Source: Nannocystis pusilla (GTDB taxonomy: Bacteria > Myxococcota_A > Polyangia > Nannocystales > Nannocystaceae). From it: a stretch of DNA of 64,000 nt. The stretch spans positions 10,126,001 through 10,190,000 of the forward strand of contig NZ_JAPNKE010000002.1 of NCBI RefSeq assembly GCF_026626665.1, written 5' to 3'. Shown here piece by piece: positions 10,562 to 19,225 of this stretch. Both the position numbers and the translations under genes were made by a program. Numbering within the stretch: position 1 is the first letter of the stretch; each line of letters begins with the position of its first letter. A model generated the notes under the pieces. It had not been told where the DNA came from and did not search any database. It saw nothing but the letters and a program-made list of their open reading frames with translations.

Positions 10562-11751
10562 TCACTGGCAGGTGATCGAGGTGACCTGGGTGCCGTCGTT
10601 GCACTGCCAGTAGTTGAGCTGCTGGTTGAGCCAGTAGCCGTCCTGCCAGTCGCACCAGTGCCACACGCCCTCGTCGTAGCCGGTGCAGCCGAACAGCCGG
10701 CCCTGCGGCGGGTCGCACGCGCGGTTGCCGTAGCCGACCTGGCCGCTCCAGCCGGAGAAGCCGAGCTGGTGCACCAGGCGTTGTAGTCGTTGCCGACGTG
10801 CTGCGCCGGCACCCCGTTCTCGACCGTGCCGTACTTGATGAACGGGTTGTTGCAGGTCTTGTTGTTGTTGGACACGCTCTCGCAGCGGGTGAACTGCTGG
10901 TTGGTGCCGTTCTGAGGGCACCAGCCGGTGGTGAAGTTGCCGCCGCACTGCGGCGCCTCGATCTGGCACGAGGCGCTGCAGCCGTCGCCGCCGGAGGCGT
11001 TGCCGTCGTCGCACTGCTCGACGCCGGCGTACACGAAGGTGTCGCCGCACACGGCCGCCTTGCAGTTGATGCAGGCGTCGGTGCTGACCGCGTTGCCGTC
11101 GTCGCAGGCCTCGCCCATCTGCACCACGAGGTCGCCGCAGGTGGCGGCGATGCAGGCGTTGGAGCAGGCGTCGTTGTCGACCGCGTTGCCGTCGTCGCAC
11201 GCCTCGCCGGGGCCGAGGAAGCCGTCGCCGCACTTCTGCAGGGTGCAGTCGCTCTTGCAAGTGGCGGTGTCGGCGTTGCCCGCCCCGTTGTCGCACTCCT
11301 CCATGCCCGCGAGCATGCCGTCGCCGCACACCGGCTCCGACTCCGGCACGCACACGTCGTTTTCGCAGACGAGGCCGTCGTTGCAGGTCATGTTGCCGTA
11401 ACACGCGCAGAACAGGCCGCCATCGGGGCAACCATCGGTGCCGGCGCTGGTCGCCTGTTCGGTGGTGGTGACCGCGGTGGTGTCGGTGGCCGGCGCGTCG
11501 GTGTCGCTGCCGGCGGTGGTGCCGGTGCTCGTGGTGCCCGTGGTGTCGTCGACGCCGTCGGTGTCGGTCGCAGGCGCGGAGGTCGAGCCCATGCCGTCGG
11601 TCGGCATGGTCATCGGCGAGGACATCGACATCGGGTTCGACGAATTCGGTGCGCCGGTGAAGGCGGTCCCCTGCGGGTCCTCGCCCGTGGCACAGGCGGT
11701 CGCACCGAAGACGCACAGAACCAGGTTCACGGGCCGAAAAGCGCGCGTCAC
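10562..11751 (-). CDS. DUF4215-type Cys-rich lipoprotein (one frame break)
   Basis: About 396 residues. The signal is LVLCVFGATACATG, then a Ser/Thr/Asp-rich linker (about 25-95) typical of Nannocystaceae surface lipoproteins. Residues about 105-265 hold several CGDGxxxxGExCDDGN repeats, the DUF4215 myxobacterial cysteine-rich module. The C-terminal part (CGGNFTTGWCPQNGT through NYWQCNDGTQVTSITC) resembles a disulfide-rich carbohydrate-binding fold. The frame breaks near 10772 (NDYNAW then VHQLGFSGWSG); one extra G restores it. GTG start at 11751. Probably a surface adhesin or binding protein; ligand unknown. Confidence 0.75.
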
Positions 11752-12324
11752 GACGATCGACGGTAGGGTGGAGCGCCGGCGAGGTCAACGCGGCGGCGCG
11801 GCTTGAAGTCGAGCGCGAGCGCGAAGCCGACCGCGCTCGCGGGCCCGACTGTCTCGAAAGACAGATTCCCGGTGACGGCGCGAGGGCTCGTCCGACGCAG
11901 ACCGGGGCCCGCCGCAGCGCCGCGGCGAGCCGGGTTTGCGGCCCCAAAGCGGGCGCTGCGGCCCGCGCGACGACTTCGAGCTCGCGCGGCCGCTCGCAGC
12001 CGCGGACGCGCCGCGTTCAAAACATCACACTCCGGCGGCGCGGGATCTCGAAGCCCGGGCGCTCGCGCGCGAGACAGTCGAGGCTCCGGCCCGGGATACG
12101 TGAATCGATCCGCGGGATCGCCAGGCCCGGGGTCGCACGCCCGGGCGAAATGCATCCGATCGCGTGGCCGGGGGCGGATGGCGAGGACGTCGCGCGCCCA
12201 GCGGGCGCATGCACCGCAGCGGAGCCCGGTTCGCGCCAGGATCGCTCTCGGAGGGGCCTGCGGACGGGTTCACGCCGCGCTGAAGCTTGCGGGCGCGCGG
12301 GCATCGTCAATGCTGGCAGCGCCC
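11752..12324. other. Divergent intergenic region with a second CTGTC palindrome
   Basis: About 570 very GC-rich bases with open but unconvincing frames on both strands. It contains CTGTCTCGAAAGACAG at 11849-11864, the sister of the site at 9734-9749. No RNA gene was recognised. Confidence 0.45.
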
Positions 12325-13467
12325 ATGCGTCACTCGATCGCGGTCCTCACGCTGCTCGTCGCCTGTACCACCTCGCGCAGCGATCGCACCGACGCGCCGG
12401 CGCCGGCGGAGACCGCGGAGTACAGGGTGGAGGAGTTCGCGGTCGGGCTCGATCGGCCGTGGGCGCTCGAGTTCCTGCCGGACGGGCGCATCCTGCTGAC
12501 CGAAAGGCCAGGTCGGTTGCGGATCGTCGCGGTCGACGGCTCGGTGTCCGAGCCGCTGGCGAACGTGCCGGAGGTCGCCGCCGAGGACCAGGGCGGGCTG
12601 CTCGACGTGGCCCTCGCGCACGACTTCGCCACGTCGAGCCGGATCTACCTGACCTTCGCGGAGCCGCGCGAGGGCGGCTCGGGCACCAGCGTGGCCGCGG
12701 CGACGCTGCGTCTCGAGGGGACGCCGCGGCTCGAGGACGTGGCGGTGATCTTCCGCCAACAGCCGACTTTTAATAATGGCAAGCACTTCGGCTCGCGGAT
12801 CGCGGTGGCGGACGACGGCGCGCTGTTCGTCGGCCTCGGCGAGCGCTTCACCGACGAGACCCGCGAGAAGGCCCAGACCCTCGACAACCACCTCGGCAAG
12901 GTCGTGCGAATCAAAGGCGACGGCTCGATCCCGGGCGACAACCCGTTCATCGACGAGCCGGGCGCGTTGCCGGAGATCTGGTCGATCGGCCATCGCAACA
13001 TCCAATCGGCGGCGATCCACCCCGAGACCCGACAGCTGTGGATCGTCGAGCACGGGCCGAAGGGCGGCGACGAGGTCAACCTGCCCGAGCCGGGCAAGAA
13101 CTACGGGTGGCCGCGCGTCAGCTACGGCGTCAACTACGACGGCACGCCGGTCGGCACCGGCAAGTCCTCCGGGCCCGGCTTCGTCGAACCGCTGTACTAC
13201 TGGGTGCCGTCGATCGCGCCGAGCGGGGCGATGTTTTATACCGGCGACGCGTTCCCGGCCTGGCAGGGCGACCTGTTCGTCGGCGCGCTGGTCGAGGAGC
13301 ACCTGTCCCGCCTCGACCTCGAAGACGGCCGCGTGGTCGGCGAGGAGCGCCTGCTGAGCGACCTCGGCCAGCGCATCCGCGACGTGGCGCAGGGACCCGA
13401 CGGGCTGGTCTACGTGCTCACCGACAAGGAGAACGCGAAGATCCTCCGGCTCTCGCCGGCCGAGTGA
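12325..13467 (+). CDS. PQQ-dependent aldose sugar dehydrogenase-type lipoprotein
   Basis: 380 residues. A six-bladed-propeller enzyme of the soluble glucose dehydrogenase/YliI class, which oxidises sugars at the cell surface using pyrroloquinoline quinone. Motifs: RPWALEFLPDGRILLTERPG, QGGLLDVALAHDF, NGKHFGSRI, GDNPF, WSIGHRNIQ, EHGPKGGDEVN and NYGWPRVSYG, all characteristic of the family. The signal MRHSIAVLTLLVAC gives a lipobox at Cys14. An in-frame ATG at 12310 would add five residues. No pqq biosynthesis gene is nearby, so cofactor supply is unknown. Confidence 0.88.
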   Translation: MRHSIAVLTLLVACTTSRSDRTDAPAPAETAEYRVEEFAVGLDRPWALEFLPDGRILLTERPGRLRIVAVDGSVSEPLANVPEVAAEDQGGLLDVALAHDFATSSRIYLTFAEPREGGSGTSVAAATLRLEGTPRLEDVAVIFRQQPTFNNGKHFGSRIAVADDGALFVGLGERFTDETREKAQTLDNHLGKVVRIKGDGSIPGDNPFIDEPGALPEIWSIGHRNIQSAAIHPETRQLWIVEHGPKGGDEVNLPEPGKNYGWPRVSYGVNYDGTPVGTGKSSGPGFVEPLYYWVPSIAPSGAMFYTGDAFPAWQGDLFVGALVEEHLSRLDLEDGRVVGEERLLSDLGQRIRDVAQGPDGLVYVLTDKENAKILRLSPAE

Positions 13468-13533
13468 GGTTGAATGGGAACCTGACTGCAAGGCCATGTC
13501 ATGTCAATCCGGTGCGGGCGTCGGGCAGCCCGC

Positions 13534-14127
13534 TCAGAACACCGAGGTTGCCACGTAGGGCTCGCTCCACAGCGTGACCTGCAGAGTCACGGCTTTGAAC
13601 CACGCCGCGTGCATGCCCTCGACGTCTGCGGCGGCGTGGCCCTTCTTGGCCAGGAAGGGCTTGATGGTGGCGGTGATCGGGACGATGAAGGCGATCAGGT
13701 AGCGGAGGTGGATCTGCGGGGCCGCCGAGGCCACGCCGTCGGTGCGGTTCTTCTTGGCGGCGGTGTGGCGCAGGCCGATCTCGTGCTGATAATCGAGCCA
13801 GGCGCGGTCGTACTGCGCGCCGCAGGTGTCGCGGATCCACTGGCCGAAGCGCTGGCGCACGCGGCCGAGGTACTGCGGGTCGGGGCGGCCGTCGGCGCCG
13901 CTGAAGTAATGCACGAGGTGGGCGTTGGCGCCGACGAAGCCGTACCAGACGTCCAGGATCGCTTCGATCTGGTCGCCGAGCACCTCGCCGGCGAGTCGCA
14001 GGTAACGGAGGTCCTCGTCGCCGAGCAGGACGGTCTGCTTGAGCAGCGCGAAGTCGGCGTCCGTGACGGGCGAAGGCGCGACCTGGGGAGTGCCGTAGGT
14101 GTAACCGGGGATCGAGGTCTGGGACAT
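13534..14127 (-). CDS. Protoglobin
   Basis: 197 residues, the normal size of single-domain protoglobins. The family signature is clear: IPGYTYG at the N-terminus, GDEDLRYLRLAGEVL, ILDVWYGFVGANAHLVHYF, WLDYQHEIGLRHTAAKKNRTD and IHLRYLIAFI. The HEIGLRH helix carries the expected haem-proximal region. Protoglobins bind O2, CO or NO and may sense or detoxify them. It stands alone; the converging PQQ dehydrogenase ends 66 bases away across a degraded ATGTC palindrome (about 13494-13506). Confidence 0.88.
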   Translation of the reverse strand: MSQTSIPGYTYGTPQVAPSPVTDADFALLKQTVLLGDEDLRYLRLAGEVLGDQIEAILDVWYGFVGANAHLVHYFSGADGRPDPQYLGRVRQRFGQWIRDTCGAQYDRAWLDYQHEIGLRHTAAKKNRTDGVASAAPQIHLRYLIAFIVPITATIKPFLAKKGHAAADVEGMHAAWFKAVTLQVTLWSEPYVATSVF

Positions 14128-14256
14128 GCTCGTCGATATGGACGAGTTCGCCGACCGCGAACATCCGACCAAGGTCGGGTGTCGCGGTCCCTGAGGTCAG
14201 ATGATTCCGAGAGCGATTTCCTGCGGTGATTCGTGGGAGAGGCTACTGACGCGACG

Positions 14257-15144
14257 TCATGCTTCGTCGGGTCGCAGGTCGAGCCTGGCCTGCGAGGTCT
14301 GCGGGTCGTACGGGAACGAGACGTGCTGATGGATCATCTGCCAGGCGCCGCCGATCTTGCGGAACACCCGGGTGCCGCGCGACCAGCTCTCGACCTGCGC
14401 CTGGCCGTGCTCCTGCGCCTGCATGCGATTGAGGCCCCAGGTGACCGCGAGGTCGCCGCAGACGAGCACCCGGAGATCGGGGACGTCCCAGCCGATGCCG
14501 CCTTGCGTGGCCTCGAAGCCGCGCCGGCACACCTCGCGCACGGCGTCGGCGCCGACGAGCTGCAGCGGGGCCTCGTGCTCGTACGACACCACGTCGCGGG
14601 CGATCGGCGCCATCGAGCCCTCGAGGTCGCGGGTCGCGGTGGCCTGCGACCACGCCCGGAACAACGCGCGCAGCTCGGCCTCGGCGGCGCCGCTGGTGGC
14701 GATGTGCCGCCCGAGCTTGGCGAAGCACTCGTTCCAGCCCTCGGCGTTGCCGTCGCGCCGCTGCGCCGATTCGAAGCCGGTCTGATGAAAGCGCACTTGA
14801 GTGCCGTTGCCGACCGCGGCGAAGGTGACCGTCACGACGGTCTCGGGGCCCGCGCTGCTCTCGCTGACCTGGGTGAGCGTGAACGACAGGCGATCGGGGC
14901 GTGACACCTCGTTGAAGCGCCCGCGCTCGCTGAACCGGGCCCCGCGCTCGGAGCGGTACTCGACGCGCCAGCTGCCGTCGGGGCGCGCGTCGACCTCGCA
15001 ATCGGTGGTGGTGTGACCGTCGGGCGCGAACCATTCGCGTACGTGCTCGGCGCGGATCCAGCTGTCGAACACCAGCTCGCGCGGGGCGTCGAACACGCGC
15101 ACGATCTCGATCTCACGGTCCTGTGAATCATCCGGTCGGGTCAT
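14257..15144 (-). CDS. AHSA1/SRPBCC domain fused to a SnoaL-like domain
   Basis: 295 residues. Residues about 10-150 form an Activator-of-Hsp90-type START fold (IVRVFDAPRELVFDSWI, WFAPDGHTTTDCEVDARPDGSWRVEYRS, RLSFTLTQV, GWNECFAKLGRHIA). Residues about 155-295 are a SnoaL/DUF4440-type fold (ELRALFRAWSQATATRDLEGSMAPIARDVVSYE, WSRGTRVFRKIGGAWQMIHQHVSFPY). Such AHSA1 genes usually follow an ArsR regulator, and a broken ArsR lies immediately upstream. The two-fold fusion is less usual. Substrate unknown. Confidence 0.8.
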   Translation of the reverse strand: MTRPDDSQDREIEIVRVFDAPRELVFDSWIRAEHVREWFAPDGHTTTDCEVDARPDGSWRVEYRSERGARFSERGRFNEVSRPDRLSFTLTQVSESSAGPETVVTVTFAAVGNGTQVRFHQTGFESAQRRDGNAEGWNECFAKLGRHIATSGAAEAELRALFRAWSQATATRDLEGSMAPIARDVVSYEHEAPLQLVGADAVREVCRRGFEATQGGIGWDVPDLRVLVCGDLAVTWGLNRMQAQEHGQAQVESWSRGTRVFRKIGGAWQMIHQHVSFPYDPQTSQARLDLRPDEA

Positions 15145-15440
15145 GGTGCTTGCCTTTGTGCCGCCGCTTCCACCGCTCGTCCAGACGATCGCAGCGGGGG
15201 TCCCATAGTCGCCTGTAACCCTCGAACCAGCCGGTCGCTGTCGGCCAGCGGCTCGGCACGGATCCGGCTCGGCCGTCGCTGCGCGTCGCGCTCCCGGACG
15301 AACCAGCGGCCTCGAGCACGCGCCTGTGCTTCGACGCCGATCGCACCGTCATGACGAACGATTCGGCGAGGTCCACCTCCGGGGCCGCTCCCGCCCGCAG
15401 CCTGGGGGTCTCGCAACATGGTTCGAGGACCAGGTAGCTT
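15128..15440 (-). pseudogene. Remnant of an ArsR-type regulator
   Basis: Pieces of an ArsR helix-turn-helix protein survive in more than one frame. One frame reads LRAGAAPEVDLAESFVMTV then SASKHRRVLEAAG (recognition helix) and later WFEGYRRLWDPRCDRLDERW. Another reads FVRERDAQRRPSRI (the wing). The N-terminal DPTRR segment is hardly recognisable. At least two frame changes are needed to join the parts. It overlaps the start of the downstream AHSA1 gene, the standard operon order. Either a decayed regulator or several sequencing indels. Confidence 0.6.
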
Positions 15441-15668
15441 TTTACGACTCATCGGTTCTTCAGCGATGCCCCGAGGTGTTTTGACAGTCGAGCCCGGTCG
15501 GGCGCATGCGGGGGCCAGCGCCCGCGATGCTGGGGCACCATCGCGACTGCGCAACCCATGCGCCCGACGAGCTGGCGGAGATCTGCGCACCCTGGCCCTG
15601 ATGAGACCTGTCTCTTCAGCCAGATCGACACCGACGCCGCAGGTCGCGCGACCGGCCGGCACCGAGCT
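15441..15668. other. Short region without a recognised gene
   Basis: About 230 bases between the ArsR remnant and the YdeI-like fragment. No gene, repeat or RNA is recognised. Confidence 0.4.
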
Positions 15669-16187
15669 CTACGGTGCCGCGCCGAGCGTCGCCATCGCCC
15701 TGCGGAGCTGCTGCTGCCGGGCGTTTGCGGAGCGAGCGGTGACGATGCCGAGGATCACCGCGTACTGCCGCGTCTTGCCGAGCCCCGCGAACGTCCGCGC
15801 CGCTCGCGGGCTCGCCGCGAGGGCGGCCGCGAGGTCGGGCGGGACCGTCGCGTCGCGCTGCGACTCGTAGGCCGCGGCCCAGCGCCCGTCGGCCCTCGCG
15901 GCCACGACCTCGGCCAGACCGGACGGTCGCATGCGCCCGGCGGCGAGCAGCGCCTCCACCTTGGCCACGTTGATCTGCGACCACCGACTGCCGCGCCGGC
16001 GAGGCACGTACTTCTGCAGGTAGTAGACCGCGTCGAGGGCGGCGTGGTACCTGCTGGTCTGGGACCACCTGCGCGGCGCGGTCCGGGCCCTCCGCGTCGA
16101 TCGCATCGCAGCGGCGAGCGTCACCGAGGCCGCGTTCCGCGTGCGCGAAGCCGAGGCGATGGTCGCCGCCCTGGGCGATATCTTCAC
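15669..16187 (-). pseudogene. YdeI/OmpD-associated family protein, N-terminus degraded
   Basis: Residues about 50-172 match the YdeI (bacteriocin-protection/OmpD-associated) family: YVPRRRGSRWSQINVAKVE, AAGRMRPSGLAEV, ADGRWAAAYE, VPPDLAAALAASP and FAGLGKTRQYAVI. The expected N-terminal part, including the segment normally reading like ALCFGWIDG, is absent. In its place stands an Arg/Ala-rich stretch typical of out-of-frame sequence. It is therefore a 5'-truncated or multiply frameshifted copy. The family's biochemical role is poorly defined. Confidence 0.55.
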
Positions 16188-16243
16188 CCAGCTGTAACCG
16201 CGCGGTGGACACCTGCATCAGCCCGCGGGTATCGTCCGCGCCG

Positions 16244-16800
16244 ATGGCGAATCGCTCTCATCTCTACACGTGCGACGACATCCCGCCGAAGGACGGCTTT
16301 TACGCCCGCGGCCTCAGCGAATACAACTGGGACGTCCCGCTCGTCCACAAGGTGATGATGGCGAACGCGCCGCGGGTGGTCCGCTCGGCGATCTGGGCCC
16401 GCGACATCGGCGTGCTCGCCGAGCGCGCGGGGGCGTTCGAGCGCACGCTCGCGTTCTTCGCCCGGATCGGCGAGGGCGACCTGCCGGCGCGCGACGGCTT
16501 CGACGCCGAGCTCGCGGAGATGAGGGCCTTCCTCGGCGCGACGCCGCCGACGAAGTACCTGCTGCTCGAGGCCGGCGAGATCTTCAGCGTCATGGGCGGC
16601 GACCTCGTCGAGCACGCGCGCCGGCTGGTCGGCGAGATCGCGGACCTCGGGGCGCGCGTCGACCGTGCGATCGCCGGCGGCGAAGCGCCCTGGCTCGCCC
16701 ATGCGCGCGAACTGGCAGAAGGCGGCGCGCCCCGGCTGGTGGAGCGAGGTGCTGTATTACAGCTTCGAGCCGGCCGAGGACGCGCACGAATCGTCGTAGT
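16244..16800 (+). CDS. DUF7822-like protein of unknown function (one frame break)
   Basis: About 185 residues. The N-terminus MANRSHLYTCDDIPP, then SEYNWDVPLVHKVMM, TLAFFARIG, KYLLLEAGEIFSV and the C-terminal WWSEVLYYSF resemble a group of short soluble proteins filed as DUF7822 in myxobacteria and other soil bacteria; my family assignment is from memory. The last 35 residues lie in another frame: the break falls near 16685-16700, after which QKAARPGWWSEVLYYSF runs to a TAG at 16798. No signal peptide. It ends 6 bases from the convergent phospholipase gene. Confidence 0.65.
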
Positions 16801-16806
16801 CGCGCG

Positions 16807-18194
16807 TCACCAGGTGAGGTGGAAGCGCTGCGCGTTGGTGCCGTTGCAGTCGTAGTGCCAGAGCTGGACCCCGTTGGCGGTGCTGCTGTTCGGCACGTCC
16901 ATGCAGCGGCCGTTCATGCCGACGAACGAGCCGTTCGGCTGCAGGCGCCACTTCTCGCTGTCGCCCCCGTCGCAGTCCCAGATGTGGTGGCGGTCGCCCT
17001 GGTCGCCGTCGCCGCCGTCGATGTCGTAGCAATAGGACGTGTCACCCCACGCGCGGAGCTGCGTCTCGTCGCTGTAGATCCACCGCTGATCGATCCCGTT
17101 GTCGCACGTCCACTGGACGATGTCGGTGCCGTCGTCGAAGTCGGCATTGCGCACCTCGAGGCACTTGCCGCTGTTGTCGTTGACGATCTCGAACTGCACC
17201 GGGACCGAGCTGCGCAGGCCGACGAGGGGGATCTTGCCGCCGAAGGTGTCGCCGTTGCCGCGGCTGATCATGGTCGCGCCCCAGCCGACCGCCAGGTACA
17301 TGCGGTAGAACTCGTCGTGCTCGTAGTCGCTGCTCCACAGGTTGACGAGCTGGTTGTTGTCGTCCGCGTTGCTGGTGATCTCCGGCCAGTACTTCGGCGA
17401 GCCGACGTTGCCGCAGATGACCCACTTGTTGGTGCCGTACTCGTCGAAGTCGTCGGCGTTGCCCCACGAGTCGAAGTCCTCGGCGCTGCCCGCGTTGGGA
17501 CAGACGAAGAAGTTGGCGTTCGCGCCGTGGCGGCGGACGTAGTTCTCCATCATGTCGTTCTTGTCGCCGATCGGCCCGCCCATGATGAGGACGATGACCT
17601 TGCCCTTCAGGGCGTCGAGCGTCGGCCAGCCCTTCTGGGCCACGCCCTGGCGGATGCTGTCGTAGGCGGTGAAGAAGCGGAGGTCGTCGGGCCGGTACAG
17701 CTTGCTGCCGAGCACCTCGGCGACCTGCGCGTGCAGCTCGTCGTACTGCCCGTCGCCCCAGCCCCAGGGGTCGAGGGTCTTCAGGTCGATCTGCACCGTG
17801 ATCGGCAGGTGCCCCGGGTTGTAGTCGCTCCAATTGCGGATGTCGTGCAAGCAATCGCGCAAGAAGCCGCCCTGACCCCAGCGACAGTTGTTGCTGGTGT
17901 CGCCGGCCCAGGCGTCGTGCTTCACCGGGAACTGCCGGGCCCCGTTGACCGTCTTGAACTCGTGCACGTCGAGCTCGAGCGCGCGGAAGCCGTTCCACAG
18001 CGCGTAGTCGAGGGCGGGGAACTGGGCCGTCTTCTCGTAGGTGTTGTGCGGGCGGGCGAAGTACACGTCGTTGTAAGGATCGCTGTCCCAGTAGACCCAC
18101 GCGCTGGGCGCGTCCGCGCGGGCGCTGCCGGGACCGACGGTGAGGGCGAGGAAGGCGCTGCTCACTGTGAGCGGGACGATTTTTTAAAGTGCAT
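16807..18194 (-). CDS. Secreted phosphoinositide phospholipase C-like protein with ricin-type lectin domain
   Basis: About 460 residues. Residues about 35-330 match the Ca2+-dependent phosphoinositide-specific phospholipase C1 family: ARPHNTYEK with the first catalytic His, ALELDVHEF, FPVKHDAW with the second His, and ITVQIDLKTLD. The C-terminal 130 residues form a ricin-type beta-trefoil (GKCLEVRNADFDDGTDIVQW, QRWIY, GRCMDVPN, NAQRFHLTW). The continuous frame opens only at a GTG at 18165. One more A in the A6 run at 18180-18185 would join it to the ATG at 18194 and give MHFKKIVPLTVSSAFLALTV, a good signal peptide, so the longer start is preferred. Likely attacks prey or host phosphoinositides, which is inference. 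Confidence 0.8.
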
Positions 18195-18664
18195 CGACTT
18201 ACCTCAGGGTGATGGCGGATGAATGTTTATGTGTGGACGCGCCGGCGAATCGCGCTTGCAGCCGACGGCTGCAACGACGTCGTGGGTGTCGCAGGACGAC
18301 CCCGGCGGCGTGGCGGCGATGGGCGCCTGGACGTGAGCGGAGGGTTGGACCGCCGCGGATCACGGCGAGTTTCTCGCATTCCGTGAATTGCGGCGAAACG
18401 CGGGTGAGGCGGCGCATCCTCCTCACACCGGGGTTGCGACCGCGTCCTGCGATTCGTCGTACGCGACCCCGTCGTGATTTCGAAGCACGTGGCGCGGACG
18501 AACAACCTGTCCTCGTTGCATTCGTCGGGAATAAGGTCAGAGTGATCCGACGGTCGTCATCTCGCGCCCCGGGTGGTGACCGGGCTTGTGTTTGCTCGGG
18601 GCGCAGGCAGACGACAAAGGACCGGCGCGCGGCGGTGGCCGACCCGGGAATGAGGAGATTAGCC
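18195..18664. other. Region upstream of the RiPP cluster
   Basis: About 470 bases between the phospholipase and the first precursor peptide. Some frames are open but none looks coding. It probably carries the cluster promoter. A good Shine-Dalgarno sequence (GAGGAG) lies just before 18665. Confidence 0.4.
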
Positions 18665-18811
18665 ATGAACAAGTCGATCAAGATCGAGGATCTGCGCGAG
18701 CAGGAGGACAGGCGCGAGCTGAGCGACGAGGCGCTCGAGCTCGTCGTGGGCGGCCAGCAGCCGGCCACCAAGACCGACGATCGAGGCGGCGACACCGACG
18801 AATACGCGTGA
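18665..18811 (+). CDS. RiPP precursor peptide 1 (graspetide-like)
   Basis: 48 residues. Residues 1-30 form a charged leader ending ELSDEALELVVGG, a double-glycine type end. Residues 31-48 (QQPATKTDDRGGDTDEYA) form a short core rich in Thr (35, 37, 44) and Asp/Glu (38, 39, 43, 45, 46), the residue classes joined as esters by ATP-grasp ligases. The leader is nearly superimposable on that of precursor 2, 63 bases downstream, while the cores differ, which is typical of modified peptides. GAGGAG ribosome site seven bases before the ATG. No obvious membrane segment. The assignment rests on the cluster context; the product is not known. Confidence 0.8.
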   Translation: MNKSIKIEDLREQEDRRELSDEALELVVGGQQPATKTDDRGGDTDEYA

Positions 18812-18874
18812 GCGTGCTCGGCGGAGATTTCCACGCAATTGAACCGTGAATTGACCCTGAAAGAGGAAATAGCC

Positions 18875-19030
18875 ATGAAGAAGACCATCGAGATCAAGGA
18901 CATCATCGAGACCGAGGACGGGCGCGAGCTCAACGACAACGAGCTCGAGCTCGTCACGGGCGGCCAGCAGCCCACGGCGCCCAACACCTCCCAGGACAGC
19001 TCCGCCAGCGGCGAGACCGACGACCACTAG
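18875..19030 (+). CDS. RiPP precursor peptide 2 (graspetide-like)
   Basis: 51 residues. The leader 1-30 ends ELNDNELELVTGG, matching precursor 1 position by position (IEIKDIIETEDGREL versus IKIEDLREQEDRREL). The core 31-51 starts with the same QQP, then APNT-S, and is rich in Thr/Ser (34, 38, 39, 42, 43, 45, 48) and acids (41, 47, 49, 50). Ribosome site AGAGGAAAT precedes the ATG. Two precursors with the same leader and different cores suggest one enzyme set making two products. A hairpin pair follows before the ATP-grasp gene. Confidence 0.8.
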   Translation: MKKTIEIKDIIETEDGRELNDNELELVTGGQQPTAPNTSQDSSASGETDDH

Positions 19031-19126
19031 CGCGTCGCGCCAGGGACCGCGCAGCGCAGGAAGACCTGAGCACCTCTCCACCACCTGCGCCGACGATGGC
19101 GATGACCTGTGAAGCGCGGTCCATAC

Positions 19127-19183
19127 CGCCCGGGAGCGCGTAGCTCCCGGGCGAGGGGAGGGAGCGGCGCGAGAGGCCGCTCC
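19127..19183 (+). terminator. Two hairpins between precursors and ATP-grasp gene (possible attenuator)
   Basis: Hairpin 1 (19127-19153) has a perfect 11-bp stem CGCCCGGGAGC with loop GCGTA. Hairpin 2 (19161-19183) has an 8-bp stem GGAGCGGC with a 7-base loop, followed by a pyrimidine-rich TCCTCCTCTCC tract rather than a T run. Their position between precursor and enzyme genes fits partial termination that keeps precursor transcripts in excess; that role is inferred. Confidence 0.55.
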
Positions 19184-19225
19184 TCCTCTCCTTCACCTCC
19201 GACTCATTCATAAAACAAGAGACTT

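Noticed and set aside
18209..18811. A 200-residue protein ending in the RiPP precursor
   Set aside because: The upstream part is Arg-rich random-frame sequence. A GAGGAG site and conserved leader mark the real start at 18665.
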